Shown in pieces: positions 33,571 through 41,545 of a stretch of 64,000 bases of DNA. The notes beneath the pieces are model-generated. The model was given only the letters and a program-made list of their open reading frames with translations. It was not told where the DNA came from and did no database searches. How positions within the stretch are numbered: the first letter of the stretch is position 1; each line of letters opens with the position of its first letter. A program made the translations under genes and the position numbers. The DNA comes from CAXBCP01 sp047638395 (GTDB taxonomy: Bacteria > Pseudomonadota > Alphaproteobacteria > MPNO01 > UBA830), in the NCBI GenBank assembly GCA_047638395.1, contig JBLIMV010000003.1, positions 124,001 to 188,000 on the forward strand, given 5' to 3'.

Positions 33571-33579
33571 AGACCAATT

Positions 33580-34740
33580 ATGGCGCTCAATGTGATTTCG
33601 AACTTCGCGGCTAACGTCGCGCACCGTCACCTGACGGAAACAGATATGAAGATGACCGACTCGCTGGCAAAGCTTTCAGCCGGCACCCGTGTCCTCTCGG
33701 CCAAGGACGATGCCGCCTCGATGGCGATCGGCTCGCGGCTCGCGGCAGAGGTCAATGCCTTGACCCAGGCACGCGTAAATAGTGGTCAGGCAGTTTCGAT
33801 GCTGCAGGTCGCCGATGGCGCCATGGCCCGGGCAAACGATATTCTGCTGCGCATGAAGACGCTCGCCGTGCAGGCGGGTTCCGGCCAGTTATCCGGCACG
33901 GAACGCGGCATGCTCGACACCGAGTATCAGCAGCTTGTTTCGGAAATCGACCGCCTTGCGGAAGACACCGAATTTAATGGCGTCACCCTGGTAAACGGGG
34001 CCTTGGCGCTCGATATCACGACGGCGGCAACGGCATTCGCCCTCTCTGAAGGCGTCACATCGATTATCCCCCGCGGCAGCTTCGATATCGTCGCCGCCCC
34101 GACCGCTGCTCTCACCTATACGACGACAGGCGACTTCCAGTTAATACATAACGGCTCGACATATGCAGGTTCCATCGCGGCCGATAGTAACAACGGTACC
34201 GATATGACCAACGGCACGGTCGTTACGCTGAGCACCGGCGGCAGCGACACCAACAAGATCGATATTGCCCTCAACACGGCCTTCGATTTGGACGCGGCAC
34301 ATGCCGCCGGTACTATCACATTCAGCGGCGCATCGCAGACGTCGTTCACCTACAAGGTCGGCACCGGCACCAGTTCGACGGCAGATGAAATCACGGTCTC
34401 ATTGAGCGGCACCAGTGCGACTGCGCTCGGCTTGTCGGCGACAGATATCACCGACGCGACAACCGCAGACACCGCATCGACGCTCATCACCAATGCCATC
34501 GATCAATTGAACATCACGCGGGCGACGATCGGTGCCAGTCTGAACAGACTGGAATTTGCAGCGGCGAACATTGCCACCACGCTCGAAAATACCGAGGCCG
34601 CACGAAGTAACCTGCTCGACCTCGATATCGCGGCGGAGATGAGCAACTTTACATCGAAACAGATTCTGCAGCAGGCAGGTGTGGCGATGTTGGCCCAGGC
34701 CAATGAAACCCCACAGACCTTGCTACGACTGTTCCAGTAA
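33580..34740 (+). CDS. fliC: Flagellin 2
   Basis: 386 aa, a clear paralogue of flagellin 1: NVISNFAANVAHRHLTETDMK at the start, SFTYKVGTGTSSTADEITVS in the D2 domain (matched by a very similar block in flagellin 1), and MSNFTSKQILQQAGVAMLAQANETP at the end. The variable middle is Ser/Thr-rich and lacks Cys. It has its own sigma54 promoter and its own FliS downstream, so the two flagellins can be expressed separately. Confidence 0.97.
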   Translation: MALNVISNFAANVAHRHLTETDMKMTDSLAKLSAGTRVLSAKDDAASMAIGSRLAAEVNALTQARVNSGQAVSMLQVADGAMARANDILLRMKTLAVQAGSGQLSGTERGMLDTEYQQLVSEIDRLAEDTEFNGVTLVNGALALDITTAATAFALSEGVTSIIPRGSFDIVAAPTAALTYTTTGDFQLIHNGSTYAGSIAADSNNGTDMTNGTVVTLSTGGSDTNKIDIALNTAFDLDAAHAAGTITFSGASQTSFTYKVGTGTSSTADEITVSLSGTSATALGLSATDITDATTADTASTLITNAIDQLNITRATIGASLNRLEFAAANIATTLENTEAARSNLLDLDIAAEMSNFTSKQILQQAGVAMLAQANETPQTLLRLFQ

Positions 34741-34755
34741 ACCGGCAATGACGGG

Positions 34756-34785
34756 CCGGACGGGTAGGCAAAACCACCGTCCCGG
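34756..34785 (+). other. Hairpin between fliC2 and fliS2
   Basis: CCGGACGG (34756-34763) can pair with CCGTCCCGG (34777-34785) with one bulged base. No T-run follows, so it is more likely a message-stabilising or attenuating hairpin than a terminator. Confidence 0.4.
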
Positions 34786-34816
34786 ATTCCGCCGATCAAG
34801 AATGAGGAGTGACGAG

Positions 34817-35287
34817 ATGAAATATAGTGAAACCAGCACCGAAGAAATCGCGCAGCTTGCTGCAGAGTTTCCGAGCCGACTCGTGGTGATGCTTTATGAC
34901 GACATGCTCGAGAACCTCGACGTGATCGTTGGGGCGATTGAAGCGGAGGACATCGAGGCGCGCTACGTCGCAAGCGAACGCATTGCAGAAGTTCTCTATC
35001 AGCTCTGCATCGCCCTCGACCTGCGTAACGGCGGCGTCATCGCAGCCAATCTCGCCTCGCTCTACAAACATGGCATCCAGCAGATGACCGAGATCAATTT
35101 CACCAACGACGCATCGATCGCGGTCTCGCTCAAAAATATTCTGGAACCACTCCGCGTGTCCTGGGCCGAACTCGATGAACGTATCCAGTCGGACGTCAAC
35201 GAAGCAGAAGCAATGATACTCGATCCTGCTTTCGCGGATGCGTTCGCAAAATATCACGGCCACCCCGTCGGCGCCGGCGCGCGCTGA
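34817..35287 (+). CDS. FliS-like flagellin chaperone (copy 2)
   Basis: 156 aa. The pattern matches FliS (FPSRLVVMLYDDMLENLDVIVGAIEAED, then ASERIAEVLYQLCIALDLRNGGVIAANLASLYKHG), but it diverges from copy 1 and has an acidic N-terminus and different tail. The ATG at 34817 is chosen because AGGAG lies 7 bases upstream; an in-frame ATG at 34802 is less likely. Probably dedicated to flagellin 2. Confidence 0.85.
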   Translation: MKYSETSTEEIAQLAAEFPSRLVVMLYDDMLENLDVIVGAIEAEDIEARYVASERIAEVLYQLCIALDLRNGGVIAANLASLYKHGIQQMTEINFTNDASIAVSLKNILEPLRVSWAELDERIQSDVNEAEAMILDPAFADAFAKYHGHPVGAGAR

Positions 35288-35333
35288 ATCGCGATCGTGA
35301 CGGTCGGGACAACACCCATGATCCTGAAATTCC

Positions 35334-35367
35334 AAAGAGCGTGTCTGACATCGGACACGCTCTTTTC
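35334..35367 (+). terminator. Rho-independent terminator after fliS2
   Basis: 12-bp stem AAAGAGCGTGTC (35334-35345) / GACACGCTCTTT (35354-35365), 8-base loop, short T-tract. Confidence 0.88.
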
Positions 35368-35395
35368 GTTTGTCTGCCCGGAGGCGCTCGACACT

Positions 35396-35410
35396 AGGCA
35401 GTTAGTGCCC
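35396..35410 (+). promoter_or_regulatory. FlbD operator candidate upstream of fliK
   Basis: AGGCA-GTTAG-TGCCC, a symmetric variant of CGGCA-N5-TGCCG (one change per arm), 96-110 bp upstream of the sigma54 promoter at 35506. GGGCA and CGGCA half-sites follow (for example 35453-35457). Confidence 0.5.
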
Positions 35411-35505
35411 GCCGGAAGTGGCCAAGTTTTCCCCCGGGCAATCCGTTCCCTCCGGCAGCAAACACAGAACGCCCGGAAACAAGGGCTTTCAGCCGTTCGT
35501 AAAGT

Positions 35506-35521
35506 TGGCCCGGAAATTGCA
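35506..35521 (+). promoter_or_regulatory. Sigma54 promoter for fliK-flgD-flgE
   Basis: TGGCCCGGAAATTGCA with GG at 35507-35508, GC at 35519-35520, spacing 10. It is nearly identical to the fliC2 promoter. 56 bases before fliK. Confidence 0.88.
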
Positions 35522-35577
35522 TTGAATACCGCGACGTCCACGTTTGACGCATGCAACATAAAGTAGATGGCGAATAG

Positions 35578-37050
35578 ATGACTTCCGTTTCCCAACCCTT
35601 CATCGCAGATCTTGCGCCTAGCCGGTCATCGAACCGGCCGGACGTACCTGCGCGTGAGGCACGCCGGGAAGATGAGAAGTTCGCCCTACCTGACGCTCCG
35701 CAGTCAGCAAATGAGCGCAAGGATATTCCGGACGCGCCAGTGGCGCCTGTATCGCCGGTCCATCCGCGCAATGATCGTCCGCCGGAAACACCGGACGCTT
35801 CGCTTTCTGATTCCACAACTGTTCCTGACGTCGGCAAGACCGACCCGGTTCAATCAGTCGATGTGGCAAGAGCGCCGGTAGCACCGTCAGAACCCTCATC
35901 TGGATTGATTGCCGGCATCGCGGGAACCGTCGCGGGCAATAACGCGACCGGCCAGACAACCACGACGACGCCAGCGCCGCAGGGCACTGGCGTTCAGAAC
36001 GCCACTACAGCAGCGACTGCCGGTCAGGCGAACTCAGCACAGATCAATCCATCGGCGGTAGATGCACAGGCCGTCAACACTGCAGCAACGGCAGGCCAGG
36101 CCACGGAACCAGTCGTCCCAGCCGCTGCTGCACCGACGGCACCCGGCGCAGCTGGAACGCAGCTTCCCCAGGCGGCACCGCAAATTGCGGCGGTCGCTAA
36201 TGTCGGCCGCGCCGCAACGAACGGCACGACCCCAGCCAATCTGGCACCTTCAAGTCCTAAGACAGCGGTCGGCAAAAACACCATCCTCGACCAGCAATCG
36301 GGAGAGGTTGAGGCCGGCGGAAATGATGTCAAGAAACCGGTTACCGCTTTTGCGACCGGCGCAAGCACTGCACCTGGTGTCGCCGACACAGCAGCCAAGC
36401 CATCCGTGCCACAGGCCAATTCACAGATCATGGCGCAGGCCATGGCAAATACACCGGCAATTCCTGCGGCGACAGCTGAACTGACGCCTCCCTCGCTGAC
36501 GGCACCCGCACCGGTTACCGGCGACACGCTCGGCGTAACTCAGAGTTTTAATGCCGAGATGCGGGCCGCGATCAACGCCCCGACACAGGCCGCCGCCTAC
36601 ACCGCCCGCGGCGCGGTAACAGCGCAGCCGGCAGTCGAACAGATAGCGATGCAGATTACGCGTGCCGCCGATCAGAATATCGACCGGATGACGGTCCACC
36701 TGAAACCGGCGGAGCTCGGCAAGGTAACGATCGACCTCGAGGTCGGACCGGATAACCGCCTGCTGGCGGTTATATCGGCTGAACGCAGCGAGACGCTCGA
36801 CCTGCTGCAACGGGACTCAAAAAGCCTTGAGAAAGCGCTGAACGACGCCGGCATCAAAACGGATTCCGGCAGCCTGGAATTCAATCTCAAAGGCGAAGGT
36901 GGCACCGCTGAAAACGGCCGTGACGGCGACGGAAAATTACATGACGGCGCTGTGATGCTCCCCGGAGACATCGACGCGACAGACGTCAACAGCATCCCGA
37001 ATAACACACCGCTTATCCTGCCTGAGGGCCGGATAGACATTCAGGTATAA
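35578..37050 (+). CDS. fliK: Flagellar hook-length control protein FliK
   Basis: 490 aa ruler protein that stops hook growth and switches export specificity. As usual the first ~370 residues are Ala/Pro/Thr/Gln-rich and disordered. The conserved C-terminal Flg_hook domain (about 365-450) has NIDRMTVHLKPAELGKVTID, LLAVISAERSETLDLLQRD and LEKALNDAGIKTDSGSLEF. First gene of the hook unit with flgD and flgE, under its own sigma54 promoter. The low-complexity part makes the exact start less sure. Confidence 0.92.
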   Translation: MTSVSQPFIADLAPSRSSNRPDVPAREARREDEKFALPDAPQSANERKDIPDAPVAPVSPVHPRNDRPPETPDASLSDSTTVPDVGKTDPVQSVDVARAPVAPSEPSSGLIAGIAGTVAGNNATGQTTTTTPAPQGTGVQNATTAATAGQANSAQINPSAVDAQAVNTAATAGQATEPVVPAAAAPTAPGAAGTQLPQAAPQIAAVANVGRAATNGTTPANLAPSSPKTAVGKNTILDQQSGEVEAGGNDVKKPVTAFATGASTAPGVADTAAKPSVPQANSQIMAQAMANTPAIPAATAELTPPSLTAPAPVTGDTLGVTQSFNAEMRAAINAPTQAAAYTARGAVTAQPAVEQIAMQITRAADQNIDRMTVHLKPAELGKVTIDLEVGPDNRLLAVISAERSETLDLLQRDSKSLEKALNDAGIKTDSGSLEFNLKGEGGTAENGRDGDGKLHDGAVMLPGDIDATDVNSIPNNTPLILPEGRIDIQV

Positions 37051-37062
37051 GGACCGAGTAAT

Positions 37063-37794
37063 ATGGACGTTTCCGCCGTCAGTGCGCTGACCCAACAGCC
37101 GACCGCCTCCGAGAATGCCGAGACGACCCTGTCGGATACCTTCGACACGTTTCTGACCCTGCTGACCACCCAGCTTCGTTATCAGGACCCGCTCGAACCG
37201 ATGGATTCGTCTGAGTTCACAAGCCAGCTCGTCCAGTTCAGTCAGGTCGAACAATCGATCAGCACGAACACGAATCTGGAAAAACTTCTGGGATTCCAGG
37301 GGGCCAACCAGGCGGTTGCAGCTATCGGCTACATCGGCACGTCGGTTGAGGCGCTCAGCAACGCATTACCGCTGGTCGACGGGTCGGCAACGATGAATTA
37401 CGTGCTCGCCGAAAAAGCGGAAAGCGCGAAGGTGCTTGTCTACGACGCCGCCGGCGATCAGGTGCGGTCGATCGAAAGCGCGACCTCGCTCGGCAAGCAT
37501 ACCGTGACCTGGGACGGCAAGGACGATGCCGGCAATACGTTGCCCGACGGCGCCTATACCGTCGTCGTATCCGCACGCGATGCCGACATCAACCTTATAG
37601 AAGTCGCGACGTCGATTACCGCGACGGTCACCGGGACACAGAACTCCGATACCGGCACACAGCTTATCTTCGGCACCGTGCCGATCGATCTCGACAAGGT
37701 GATCTCGGTCACCGACCAGAATGCCAATGGCGGCGGAAATGACGCCCAGGCGGAGGATGAAGAAGGCGGCGACGACGAAGAACCCGCCGCATAG
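37063..37794 (+). CDS. flgD: Hook capping protein FlgD
   Basis: Scaffold for hook polymerisation. 243 aa. The N-terminal FLTLLTTQLRYQDPLEPMDSSEFTSQLVQFSQVEQ segment (split here across about 26-63) is the family hallmark. The FlgD Ig-like/tudor region follows with SAKVLVYDAAGDQV and HTVTWDGKDDAGNTLPDGAYT. The C-terminal tail is very acidic (DAQAEDEEGGDDEE). Sits between fliK and flgE. Confidence 0.95.
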   Translation: MDVSAVSALTQQPTASENAETTLSDTFDTFLTLLTTQLRYQDPLEPMDSSEFTSQLVQFSQVEQSISTNTNLEKLLGFQGANQAVAAIGYIGTSVEALSNALPLVDGSATMNYVLAEKAESAKVLVYDAAGDQVRSIESATSLGKHTVTWDGKDDAGNTLPDGAYTVVVSARDADINLIEVATSITATVTGTQNSDTGTQLIFGTVPIDLDKVISVTDQNANGGGNDAQAEDEEGGDDEEPAA

Positions 37795-37838
37795 CGAAGT
37801 TTTTTGGGGGACCACCGGTCTGTTTCGACAGGCTTAAA

Positions 37839-37861
37839 TTCAAGGCGTGAGAACGCCTGAA
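37839..37861 (+). other. GNRA-loop hairpin in the flgD-flgE gap
   Basis: AGGCGT-GAGA-ACGCCT, extended to TTC/GAA with one bulged A. AAATCAAGGCGT just downstream repeats the 5' arm, so two alternative foldings are possible near the flgE ribosome site. No T-run. It may set flgE message stability or translation. Confidence 0.45.
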
Positions 37862-37885
37862 ATCAAGGCGTAAGGAGTTAGATAA

Positions 37886-39190
37886 ATGAGTCTCTATGGT
37901 GCAATGTTCTCTGGCGTGTCAGGGCTGAACGCGCAGAGTCAGGCCCTCGGCATGATCTCCGACAATATCTCGAACGTGAATACGGTCGGTTACAAGACCA
38001 GCAAGGCGGCTTTTTCGACGCTGGTCACACGCCAGTCGCTATCCAGCTTTTATGCGCCGGGCGGTGTGCGCTCCAGCCCGTTGGCTGAGATCGACCGCCA
38101 GGGGCTGTTACAGTCCTCGGCAAGTCCGACGGATCTTGCTATCTCCGGGCAGGGCTTTTTCGTTGTCACGAATTCAAATGTCGCCGGTGCAAGCACGGCG
38201 CCGTCCTATTCCCGCGCCGGTCAGTTCTCGACGGATTCGGAAGGCTACCTGCGCTCCCCCACCGGTCATTATCTGAACGGCTGGGCAACAGATGCAGCCG
38301 GCGTACCAACGGCGGCCAATACGGCTGTGATCAGCAGCCTGGAACCGATCCGCGTTAATTCAGTCTCCGGCAGCGCAACGCCAACCGACACGATCGAAAT
38401 CGGCGCGAACCTCCCCGCGACCGCCGCCATCACGCCCGGTACCGGCTCGGCCCAAACGACCAATGTTCAGGTATTCGACTCGCTCGGCGTGTCCCACGAC
38501 ATTGAATTTCTGTGGACCAAAACAAACATCAACGAATGGACCGTGACCGTCCCGACGGCGTCAGGCACCACCGGCATCGTCGAAGACCCATTAGGTACCA
38601 ATGTCGCTTTCAGCCAGGTTATTACCTTCGACGGCAGTGGCGCCCCCCTGCAATTTAATGGTGCTGCACTTCCTCCCCTCACTCTCGGCCTGACTGGCCT
38701 GACAAGCGGCGCAAATGATATGGAAATCACGCTCGATTTCGGCACCATCGGCTCCGCGAATGGCATGACCCAGTTCGGCTCGATCAACACGACGATCCAG
38801 ACGGCTTTCGTCAATCAAAACGGTGTGCAGTTCGGTAACTTCCTGAACGTCGCCGTCGACGAGGAAGGTATCGTCACCGCCCTGTATGACAACGGTGAGA
38901 CTCTGCGGATCTACAAGATTCCGATCGCGACCTTCCCCGCCCCCAACGGCCTGAGTGCCGGCAGCGGGACGGTGTTCAACCAGTCTGAAGAATCCGGCGA
39001 TTACTTCCTCCGCGCTGCGGGTGAGGCGAATGCCGGCACGATCGCCCCGTCGTCACTCGAAGCATCAACGTCGGATCTGGCGAGTGAATTCACGAATATG
39101 ATCATCACCCAGCGCGCTTATGCGGCATCGACCAAGATCATCACAACGGCCGATGAGATGCTGGATGAACTGATCCGGATTAAACGATAA
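37886..39190 (+). CDS. flgE: Flagellar hook protein FlgE
   Basis: Hook subunit, 434 aa. N-terminal SGLNAQSQALGMISDNISNVNTVGYK, the hook-type DLAISGQGFFVV block, the FlgE D2-type region, and the C-terminal SSLEASTSDLASEFTNMIITQRAYAASTKII. AAGGAG lies 9 bases before the ATG. Followed by a long inverted repeat (39222-39255). Confidence 0.97.
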   Translation: MSLYGAMFSGVSGLNAQSQALGMISDNISNVNTVGYKTSKAAFSTLVTRQSLSSFYAPGGVRSSPLAEIDRQGLLQSSASPTDLAISGQGFFVVTNSNVAGASTAPSYSRAGQFSTDSEGYLRSPTGHYLNGWATDAAGVPTAANTAVISSLEPIRVNSVSGSATPTDTIEIGANLPATAAITPGTGSAQTTNVQVFDSLGVSHDIEFLWTKTNINEWTVTVPTASGTTGIVEDPLGTNVAFSQVITFDGSGAPLQFNGAALPPLTLGLTGLTSGANDMEITLDFGTIGSANGMTQFGSINTTIQTAFVNQNGVQFGNFLNVAVDEEGIVTALYDNGETLRIYKIPIATFPAPNGLSAGSGTVFNQSEESGDYFLRAAGEANAGTIAPSSLEASTSDLASEFTNMIITQRAYAASTKIITTADEMLDELIRIKR

Positions 39191-39221
39191 AAAAATGACG
39201 GGTAAATAGTAATAATTAGGC

Positions 39222-39255
39222 GGGTCGAAACGGCAGAACAGCGCCGTTTCGACCC
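39222..39255 (+). terminator. Strong inverted repeat after flgE (terminator-like)
   Basis: Perfect 13-bp stem GGGTCGAAACGGC/GCCGTTTCGACCC with an 8-base loop. There is no T-run on either side, so termination, if any, would be incomplete or Rho-assisted; it could also protect the flgE message. Confidence 0.55.
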
Positions 39256-39326
39256 TCCAAAAAAGCCCCGAAACGTCCTGTTAACCCAAGCGCTCAACAG
39301 TTCATTAAATCCCCAGGGGGTAGACT

Positions 39327-39671
39327 GTGACAGCATTAGAAATCAGCGATGCCGACAAGAGGAACACGCTCGTGGCAGATGGAAATTTTGGACGCAAAGA
39401 ACCGGTTTTAGGACCGGGCGGTCGTCCCATCACAATGGCGGATCTTCCGCCGCCCGGTACCCGGCGATGGGTCATGCGGCGTAAAGCCGAAGTCGTCGCC
39501 GGTGTACGCGCAGGCCTCCTGTCGCTAGAGGAAGCATGCGAACGCTACACCCTCTCGGTCGAGGAATTCCTGTCCTGGCAGCGCCTGATTGACGATTACG
39601 GCGTACGCGGATTGCGGGCCACGCGTATTCAGAAGTACAGAAAGCGCTCAGGCTCGGATTCCACGCCCTGA
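39327..39671 (+). CDS. sciP: CtrA inhibitory protein SciP (DUF1153)
   Basis: 114 aa, GTG start with AGGGGG upstream. The core is highly conserved: PITMADLPPPGTRRWVMRRK, AEVVAGVRAGLLSLEEACERY, LSVEEFLSWQRLIDDYGVRGLRATRIQ. It is a helix-turn-helix protein of the DUF1153 family. In Caulobacter SciP binds CtrA and blocks activation of CtrA target promoters late in the cell cycle, and its gene also lies between flgE and fliF. Its own strong terminator separates it from fliF. Confidence 0.94.
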   Translation: MTALEISDADKRNTLVADGNFGRKEPVLGPGGRPITMADLPPPGTRRWVMRRKAEVVAGVRAGLLSLEEACERYTLSVEEFLSWQRLIDDYGVRGLRATRIQKYRKRSGSDSTP

Positions 39672-39691
39672 ACGCCAGCGAAAATTTACCT

Positions 39692-39720
39692 AAAAAGCCC
39701 GGTAATCCCGGGCTTTTTTT
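39692..39720 (+). terminator. Rho-independent terminator after sciP
   Basis: 11-bp stem AAAAAGCCCGG/CCGGGCTTTTT with a 5-base loop and T-run to 39720. Confidence 0.93.
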
Positions 39721-39737
39721 GTGCCCGCCAATCAGCC

Positions 39738-39752
39738 CGGCAAATATTGCCG
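39738..39752 (+). promoter_or_regulatory. FlbD operator candidate at the fliF promoter
   Basis: Perfect CGGCA-AATAT-TGCCG palindrome, plus a CGGCA half-site at 39759-39763 (21 bp on). No sigma54 promoter is seen here. Next to a CtrA-like box, it is placed as a repressor site would be, as FlbD does at fliF in Caulobacter. Confidence 0.65.
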
Positions 39753-39777
39753 CTAACCCGGCAATTTTTTCCTGCTG

Positions 39778-39792
39778 TTAACGTCTTTTTTA
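39778..39792 (+). promoter_or_regulatory. CtrA box-like motif upstream of fliF
   Basis: TTAA-CGTCTTT-TTTA, one mismatch from TTAA-N7-TTAA. It lies 26 bp after the FlbD-like palindrome and about 87 bp before the fliF start, so the promoter of the fliF operon is probably here. Confidence 0.5.
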
Positions 39793-39878
39793 TCGACCCG
39801 GCCATATTCTGACGATCCGGCGAGCAGCGACGCAAACCGGATTTTCGAAATCGAATCAAAAGGTTCAGGCCCCGCCTC

Positions 39879-41531
39879 GTGGACAGCATACTAGATACAT
39901 TCAAAAGCCTCGGAACGGTCCGGCTTGCGGCCATCGGCGGCGTCGCCATTGGCCTGGTCATATTTTTTGTCTTTCTGACTTCCCGCCTCGGCGGGACAGA
40001 TATGACCTTGCTCTTTGGCGAGCTTCAACAGGGCGATAGCAGCAAAATCGTCTCGAAGCTGGAAACCCAGAACATCCCGTACGAGCTGCGCGGCGAAGGC
40101 CAGCAGATTTTTGTGCCGTCACAGATGGTTCTTCGTCTGCGGATGCAGATGGCCGAAGAAGGCCTGCCCAGCGGCGGATCGGTCGGCTACGAAATTTTCG
40201 ACAAATCGGATTCTCTCGGCACCACCAACTTCGTACAGAACGTCAACCTGCTACGCGCGCTGGAAGGCGAACTGGCACGGACGATCCGCTCGATAGGTAG
40301 TGTCGACGAAGCCCGCGTGCACCTTGTCATGCCGAAGCGTGAGCTGTTCAGCAGGCGGGAACAAAAACCCAGCGCATCTGTGGTCATCAAGTCGCGCGGC
40401 GCAGGCAAACTCAGCAAAGCACAGGTCATGGCGATCCAGCATCTTGTTGCCGCCGCCGTGCCGCGCCTTGAGCCGGACCGGATATCGATCATCGATTCAC
40501 GCGGGCGTCTGCTCGCACGCGCTGGCGGCGATGGCGATGACGAAGGCGGCTTTGCGTCAAATTCGGACGAGCTTCGACGCGCTCATGAAGAGCGGGTAAC
40601 GCGGCAGATCGAACAACTTGTCGAACAGTCCGTCGGCATCGGCAAAGTACGCGCCCAGGTATCTGCCGAGATGGATTTCGACCGGGTAACGACGAACACT
40701 GAACAATATGACCCCGACGGTCAGGTTGTCCGGTCGACTCAGACGGTTGAGGAAAATGCCCAAAGCAACGACAAGGACGGCCAGAACGCTGTTACCGTCG
40801 CCAACAATCTGCCCGACGCACAGCAGAACGCCGGCGGCGCCGGCAGTGCAAGCCAGTCAAACCGGACGGAAGAAACGGTCAATTACGAGATTACCCGGAC
40901 TGTCAAAAACCACGTCCATGAAACCGGCAGTATTCGGCGAATTTCCGTCGCCCTGCTCGTGGACGGCACCTATACGACGAATGAGGACGGAGACCGCGTC
41001 TATGCGGAACGCAGCCAGCAGGAACTTGAAAAGATCGACAAGCTGGTCAAATCCGGCATCGGGTTCAACGAAAAGCGCGGCGACACGGTCGAGGTCATCG
41101 GCATGCAGTTCCGCGCGCTGGACGGCCAGGACCTCAACACCAAGCAGCCGCTCTTCGGCCTGACGAAGACCGACCTGTTTCGCATCGCTGAGATATTCGT
41201 TCTCGCCATCGTTGGTATTCTGGTGATCCTCCTCGTGGTGCGCCCGCTGATCGCACGTTCGCTCGATGCCCTGCCGAGCGCGCTCGATGCCGCAAAGGAA
41301 CAGGCATTGCTGGCCGATCAGAGCGAAGACGCTCCTGCCCTTTCCGGCCCTGCCGGCACGGGGGTCAGCGGTTCGTTCGACGACGAGGAGGATGACGATC
41401 AACTTATTAACCTGGACCAGGTCGACGGGCGGGTCAAAGCGTCCACTCTGAAGAAAATCTCGGAGATCGTCGAACGCCATCCGGAAGAAACTGTCGGAAT
41501 ACTCCGCCAGTGGATGTACCAGGAATCATAG
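39879..41531 (+). CDS. fliF: Flagellar MS-ring protein FliF
   Basis: Inner-membrane MS ring on which the basal body is built. 550 aa, GTG start. Transmembrane helices at about 15-35 and 437-457. The periplasmic YscJ/FliF domain carries LELLQ-type region replaced here by LLFGELQQGDSSKIVSKLE, then AEEGLPSGGSVGYEIFDKSD and LEGELARTIRSIGSVDEARVHLVMPKRELF. The C-terminal cytoplasmic end (KKISEIVERHPEETVGILRQWMYQ) binds FliG. First gene of the early operon. Confidence 0.96.
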   Translation: MDSILDTFKSLGTVRLAAIGGVAIGLVIFFVFLTSRLGGTDMTLLFGELQQGDSSKIVSKLETQNIPYELRGEGQQIFVPSQMVLRLRMQMAEEGLPSGGSVGYEIFDKSDSLGTTNFVQNVNLLRALEGELARTIRSIGSVDEARVHLVMPKRELFSRREQKPSASVVIKSRGAGKLSKAQVMAIQHLVAAAVPRLEPDRISIIDSRGRLLARAGGDGDDEGGFASNSDELRRAHEERVTRQIEQLVEQSVGIGKVRAQVSAEMDFDRVTTNTEQYDPDGQVVRSTQTVEENAQSNDKDGQNAVTVANNLPDAQQNAGGAGSASQSNRTEETVNYEITRTVKNHVHETGSIRRISVALLVDGTYTTNEDGDRVYAERSQQELEKIDKLVKSGIGFNEKRGDTVEVIGMQFRALDGQDLNTKQPLFGLTKTDLFRIAEIFVLAIVGILVILLVVRPLIARSLDALPSALDAAKEQALLADQSEDAPALSGPAGTGVSGSFDDEEDDDQLINLDQVDGRVKASTLKKISEIVERHPEETVGILRQWMYQES

Positions 41532-41545
41532 GCAGGTAGGGATCG

